DNA from: Miscanthus floridulus | Taxonomy: Eukaryota; Streptophyta; Magnoliopsida; Poales; Poaceae | Length of the DNA stretch: 64,000 bases | Direction of reading: 5' to 3' | Assembly: GCF_019320115.1 (NCBI RefSeq) | Contig: NC_089595.1 | Location: 113,605,162 to 113,669,161 of the forward strand | In this document: piece by piece, positions 59,594 to 64,000 of the stretch | Numbering within the stretch: the first letter of the stretch is position 1 | How the letters are laid out: each line of letters starts with the position of its first letter | Made by a program: the position numbers and the translations under genes | Notes under the pieces: model-generated | What the model was told of the DNA's origin: nothing | Databases searched by the model: none | Seen by the model: the letters and a program-made list of their open reading frames with translations, nothing else

Positions 59594-59780
59594 TGCAAAC
59601 TAGCAGCAAGGATGCTTTTGCGTTGGTCAGCAAGTAATGCTGATGCAAACTAGCAGCAAGGATGCTTTTGTGTTGGTCAGCAAGTAATGCTGATGCAAAC
59701 TAGCAGCAAGGATGCTTTTGTGTTGGTCAGCAAGTAATGGTGTTGTATAGATGCTTTTGCATTGCTCAGCAACTAAAGCT
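59594..59780 (+). repeat. 50-bp tandem repeats just after the transposase stop
   Basis: Units beginning TGCAAACTAGCAGCAAGG start at 59594, 59644 and 59694, exactly 50 bp apart and nearly identical, with a degenerate fourth copy after 59735. They would lie in the transposase 3' UTR. Confidence 0.9.
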
Positions 59781-62550
59781 ATTGTATATGTAACCATGGT
59801 TTACTTTGTGTTTGTTCATATTTGATGGATTTATCATTGTGCTATCCACTTCACATTGCAAGCATGACAAACACAATAAAATAAGGCACTGCACATAAAC
59901 CATTACTCCTCCAGAGTACAAGCAACCAAAAGAGCATTAGTACGTTCTACATATTGTTGCAATCATGCCTAAACAACAGCAGCAAAACACTACTAGGGCC
60001 TATGTACAATCAAAAGACCATGCGAGAGACAACTTGTGTACAGCCTCCATCACAAGCAAAAGGCCTCCACTACGATCTTGGTAATTTACGCCTAGTGGTA
60101 ATAATGTTTGCCACAAAACATCTGTTAACGCACACTTGAAGTAAGTGATCGGGTGTGTTACCTATTCTTCATAGTGAGTCACTTTCCACCTGCGAATGGC
60201 CACGCAAATCCACGCCATCATGCACCCAGCTTGCCCCATCGTCCGTTGACATATCAGAGATGCTAGCCTTTTGGTCTCCAAGTTCGTCCTTGGGGCTAAG
60301 GTTCTGCTCCATGTCCTCCTTGCCTCTATTGTTCTCCAACATTTGCTTAGAGGTGTCCTGCTGCTCCTTCTCCTTAGACCATGTCTTAGGATCCTTCTCT
60401 TCCTTGGTAACAATTTGCCTTGCACGTTCTTGCTCCTGCTCCTGGGATAAAATAAGCTGACGCCATTCATGAAGCATGCGCCTGCACATAGTATGTACAA
60501 ATGGTTATTAGACAGCCATCCTGAAGCCCGAAGGCTAGCTGATTACGCAACAACTAGTATATTGCCCATGCTAACGCTACGACGATAAACCATGTTGACA
60601 TCTTAAAAGAAAGCAGCACCGTGTAAATCTACCCCCTATAATATACCAGTTAGAATAAATCTACAGTCATACAATAAATGTCTGCTCCACAGTCATGACC
60701 TATGCTACATCCACACCCATGAATACCCATGTTTATGTTTATAACATGTGACTTTATAGTTATAGTAAAAAATTAAGATTGTAGGATAGTAGACTTTATA
60801 TGAAAATTATTTTGTTGCTGAAATATGTTATATAGAAAAGAATTGATAAGATAAACATGTGTGAGTGTGTCTGTAAGCAAAAACTAAACTTACGTAACAG
60901 AAAAATATTAGATTTTCTAGAAGAAGGTAAAATTGCATTTACAAAGAAACAAATACTCAAACTAATTTTTTAGCTCAACTAAAAACAAAATGATTTATAC
61001 GTAGCACACGCTACAAATTTGGTATGTGAAACCGCAGATAACAACACAATATTTAACAAGGAGTCAACAAGATCACTCATAATTTACAAATGGGAAAGCA
61101 AGTGTCAATAATTTCCTTAATCTCTGGATTCAGAGAGAAGAGGTTCCGGAAAAATTCAATGTGATATGAGCATAAAAACATAGTGTTTTGAGCAACATTG
61201 GTATACATTTACAAACTCAAAAATAATTAATAATTTGAAATTTCATCATCCCAATATTTCCTTATTTATGCATCTGGTCGTCTTATTGAACCCACAAGCC
61301 AATCCATTGTACATTTATTATTAGTTGAATCCATGGGCTCACATGTACCATCAAACAGAAATTTAATCGACCATGTTTTCATATTCAGTAAACAAATTAA
61401 ATCTGCAAGGACAGTTACTCCAACAAGTTAGAAAAAGATGGGACAAAATCCAAAAAACAAAAATTAAATTACATTAAGGAATTATCCCATTTAGTTTGAC
61501 CTGCAAATGGCATTGTATCAAAGAAAGTTAATCTTCCAATCTATCAAAGTTCTCTATAAGACTTCCAAGGAAAAAAAGGCTTGGGACAAATGCAGATACA
61601 GGTTAAGAAACATATTTTCTCTCACTAAGCCCGCAAACCAAGGCATCTCATGGAATATATATATGGTACTTAGCTCCCACACGTTCTACTTGAAACTACT
61701 GAGGTAGGGTATGCTGGCATCACTTGGCAATAAGACTGACCTCAAAAAATAATTGCTTGCTAACACATAGAGCATACCCTAACTCTGAACTGAAAAATTC
61801 AACATGTATCACCTATGTAGGAATTCAAGATAAGACTGATTTTCTATTTTCTTCACTTTAGTAAGATCCCGCTAGGTAGATAACATATATGATTCACCTT
61901 GTGTTTTGATGTGCTAGCATGAGCGGAACCGGACTATCATTAACAATTTCAGGCACGAAACCCCAAATCCATATTGCAGTAAGAAGGAAAACTCATCTTT
62001 CCTTGTCAGTATCTAAAAGAGCCTAATTGTAGTGGGTGGCCTTGATTAATGATCTCTAATTAAGCTTGCATGCTCACTATTTTTCCTGAAAGCAACAATG
62101 TTCTGGCTTTTCCAAAGTGCGAATATACAAAAGCTCTCCGAAAACACATTATGCAACAAATCTTGATTTACAGCTAGGCGTAGTAAGCATTGGCATAGTG
62201 CCAAAACATTCTTTAGCCTAATGTCACATCTAATCAGATGCATCATTAGATCACGCCTTTCCACTCTAGCTGCATAGGCATACTACCAAAACAATACATA
62301 ATAGAGGATTGAGCAGTGTATAAAAAGAAGGAAAAAGAAAAGAGAGAAACATTCTCCCCACAACCCAAAGCAAAACATGCATATATATATCCTTTAATCA
62401 AAATTCATTGAGACATACTTTCGGTCCATAGTGTTTGAAAAAAATGGCTTTACATGATCAGGATAGGGTTATCAGTTACCCCTCTAAATAAAAAAGAGGT
62501 CATTTAAGTATGGTACAAAGTTTCACTCACATACTAAAATACTTTGAACC
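59781..62550. other. Stretch without recognised genes, apart from one charged ORF
   Basis: Mostly AT-rich sequence without transposon termini or family-level coding matches. The only notable frame is the minus-strand one at 60169-60489, listed separately. Confidence 0.4.
60169..60489 (-). CDS. Hypothetical charged protein or exon
   Basis: A 106-residue frame from an ATG at 60487-60489. An acceptor-like CTATGTGCAG ends just inside it, so it may instead be a last exon beginning with RMLHEWRQLILSQEQEQERA. It is rich in Glu, Gln, Lys and Asp with helix-forming character up to about residue 70, and has no known domain. Average coding-like composition in an AT-rich setting is the only support. It could belong to the second mariner region or to an undetected gene. 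Confidence 0.25.
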   Translation of the reverse strand: MCRRMLHEWRQLILSQEQEQERARQIVTKEEKDPKTWSKEKEQQDTSKQMLENNRGKEDMEQNLSPKDELGDQKASISDMSTDDGASWVHDGVDLRGHSQVESDSL

Positions 62551-63004
62551 TGTCGATGGGGAACCCTATGGGCCCCCATAGACCATACTGCAAGGAGGTA
62601 GGCCTTGGTAATAAGGCCTACAGCCCAGTCACCAAGAAGAACGCGGAGCAAAGCAACGTGCAAAACCGAAACTCCAACTCAAACTATACAAGGAAAGGCG
62701 CCCGAAGCGTAGCTTAGGACTCTGACCTTGTATCCGAATAGGACACAAACAACACCTGGACTATAAAGGGCTGGCGAGGGTACCCATTGTAAAAGGAGAA
62801 CGTATACCCGATACTCAGAGCAATACAACGCAAATAGGCTAACGCCAAAACTGGACGTAAGGTTAATACTCGACCAAGTCGAGGGCCTGAACCAGTATAA
62901 ATCGTGAGTCTCTTTGCGTAACTGCCGAATTCCACTATTTGCCGAAGCCCGAACAACTATCCTGGGTACCCCCGTGGTAGGCTATCGGTGGTAAAACATC
63001 GACA
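62551..63004 (+). repeat. 5' LTR of a Gypsy retrotransposon
   Basis: The LTR starts TGTCGATGGGG and ends ACATCGACA, giving 454 bp with mirrored ends. A TATA-like ACTATAAAGG lies at about 62761. The primer-binding site follows. The other LTR lies outside the window. Confidence 0.75.
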
Positions 63005-63006
63005 GC

Positions 63007-63024
63007 TGGCGTGCCAGGTAGGGG
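63007..63024 (+). other. Primer-binding site of the Gypsy element
   Basis: TGGCGTGCCAGGTAGGGG lies two bases after the LTR. The TGGCGCGCCAGGTAGGGG pattern is characteristic of grass Gypsy elements of the Tat/Retand group, here with one change. I do not assign the tRNA. Confidence 0.7.
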
Positions 63025-63206
63025 CTTTCGATGAATTTTTTCTCGAGAGTTCGGCGGACCTCAACCTCAAGATGACCTTTTCAGCGAGAACAACCTTTGT
63101 CTTCGGATCCTAGATCTGCAAGGCTGACGGTGACGGCAAGCTTCGTACCCATCTCTGAGAAGAAAAAGAATTCGATGACGAAGTTCAATACAAACTCGCC
63201 GAGAAG

Positions 63207-64000
63207 ATGACGAAACTCTCAACTTCGGATACAACTCAGAATAAGGAAGAAAGCAGATACGAAACCGACTCTGAAAAAGAGATACAACCCGATTCCAAGA
63301 TAATCTTCACGACACAAGAGCCAAGCCTAATTGGACTCGGAGACACAACAACAATCGCGAAGGGATACGACCCGTACAACTCAAAGAAGAACTTGGAAAC
63401 TTACGGACTACGCAACGTGGCATCAGTCTATCAACACTTTACCCAAAACAAGATGAACTCAGCAAGAAGAATACTCCTAGAGGGAGCACAAGAAGGGATG
63501 ATCATGACAGTGACCCCGCAAGATTATGTGGTGCATTGGCCAGGTTCTTTCACCTCAAGCAAAGTCCAGACTGGCACGCGCGTTGAAGAACTACCTTATC
63601 AAGAGGGAAAAGAACTCGGATCTAGTTCATAAGCTACAGACAACTCAACCAAACGAAGGATGGAATACCGTACAAGAAGAGCTCGGAATAGGTATACTGT
63701 ATACATGGCAGAGCAGTTAGAACAATCTTTGGAACCACCACAGATACCAGATATAAAATCTTCAGACAAATCAGAAGGCAACATCTCACCAGATGAGAAA
63801 AGCGACAGCAACGAAAATGATGAGCAAAGACTAACAAGGCTAAAGAAGAACAAATTGAAAGCTGGAAGGAGGAACCGGGCTAAACAAAGGAAGCAAGTCT
63901 GGAATAAATACAAAGCGGAGCTAACGGAATACAACAGAAAGAAGGTAGAAAAAGAAGCCACAAAAAATACAAAAAGGGAAAGAATTGAAGAATTAACAAA
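63207..64000 (+). pseudogene. Gypsy gag-like ORF, one in-frame stop, open at the window end
   Basis: From the ATG at 63207 the frame runs to TAA at 63630-63632 and then continues in the same frame to the last base, so a single stop separates two parts. The first part contains VYQHFTQNKMNSARRILLEG and TVTPQDYVVHWPGSF. The second contains MAEQLEQSLEPPQIPD (63705) and a long Lys/Arg/Glu-rich stretch. I do not recognise a canonical gag domain; position after LTR and primer site makes gag or a leader ORF likely. The stop could be a mutation or a programmed readthrough site; the first is simpler. Confidence 0.5.

Larger units (their letters stand above)
56679..59780 (+). mobile_element. Second mariner-like element, right end not found
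   Basis: The left terminus CTCCCTCTGTCCTATATATTGAG follows TA at 56677-56678 and a spliced DD39D transposase follows. I found no mirrored GAGGGAG terminus downstream to the end of the window, so the right boundary is arbitrary (end of the 3' tandem repeats). Either the right end has been deleted or it was disrupted by later insertion. Confidence 0.7.

Overview
The window is plant nuclear DNA, most likely from a grass of the Andropogoneae (sugarcane, Miscanthus or sorghum relatives). The signs are a GC-rich, grass-type gibberellin 2-oxidase gene with three exons, SIRE-like Copia elements with long LTRs, a Tekay/Del-like solo LTR, plant mariner elements of the DD39D class, Stowaway-type MITEs and plant-mobile-domain (PMD) genes. 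This assignment is inference from recognised families; no search was run. The sequence is mostly a nest of transposable elements. I recognise only one apparently intact ordinary host gene, GA2ox, at 28091-29391.

Layout. 1-15400: a broken PMD gene (PMD1, + strand) is split by a 10.1-kb SIRE-like Copia element (351-10432, target duplication GGGTG). A convergent, decayed minus-strand gene with three GRF-like zinc fingers (12881-14677) follows, then a cluster of inverted repeats with 7-nt spacers (15190-15403). 15800-22500: a tRNA-derived SINE, small MITEs, a long AT-rich stretch with a diverged tandem duplication, and a GC-rich exon-like block next to three 85-bp tandem repeats. 23000-27400: Stowaway and other MITEs, a 1.2-kb hAT element with a perfect 8-bp target duplication that encodes only a BED zinc finger, and AT-rich repeats. 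27500-29400: GA2ox with a TATA-like box. 29386-35450: a Retrofit/Hopscotch-like Copia element truncated at its 3' end, a degenerate hAT relic and MITEs.

35800-46700: a second PMD gene (PMD2), preceded by inverted repeats with the same 7-nt spacing. Its exons are interrupted by a complete mariner-like element (37389-40798, TA duplication) and by a 3.67-kb solo LTR (41183-44852, duplication CAGCG). The mariner carries its transposase and, on the other strand, a foreign-looking ORF with a RING-like tail. 46900-52900: decayed Gypsy material with a 100-N assembly gap, an antisense gypsy-type ORF (Transposase_28-like) and a Copia LTR inserted into it. 52900-56600: an element with long terminal inverted repeats and a nested hAT MITE, then a GC-loaded hAT element. 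56679-59780: a second DD39D mariner with a broken transposase. 62551-64000: the 5' end of another Gypsy element that runs off the window.

How the parts relate. The elements do not form a pathway; they record successive insertions. Target-site duplications give the order: the PMD units are older than the Copia, mariner and solo-LTR insertions inside them, and the host repeat is older than the hAT element. The most interesting unexplained structure is the PMD / GRF-finger unit with regularly spaced inverted repeats at what may be its two ends. The mariner that appears to have captured a gene fragment comes next.
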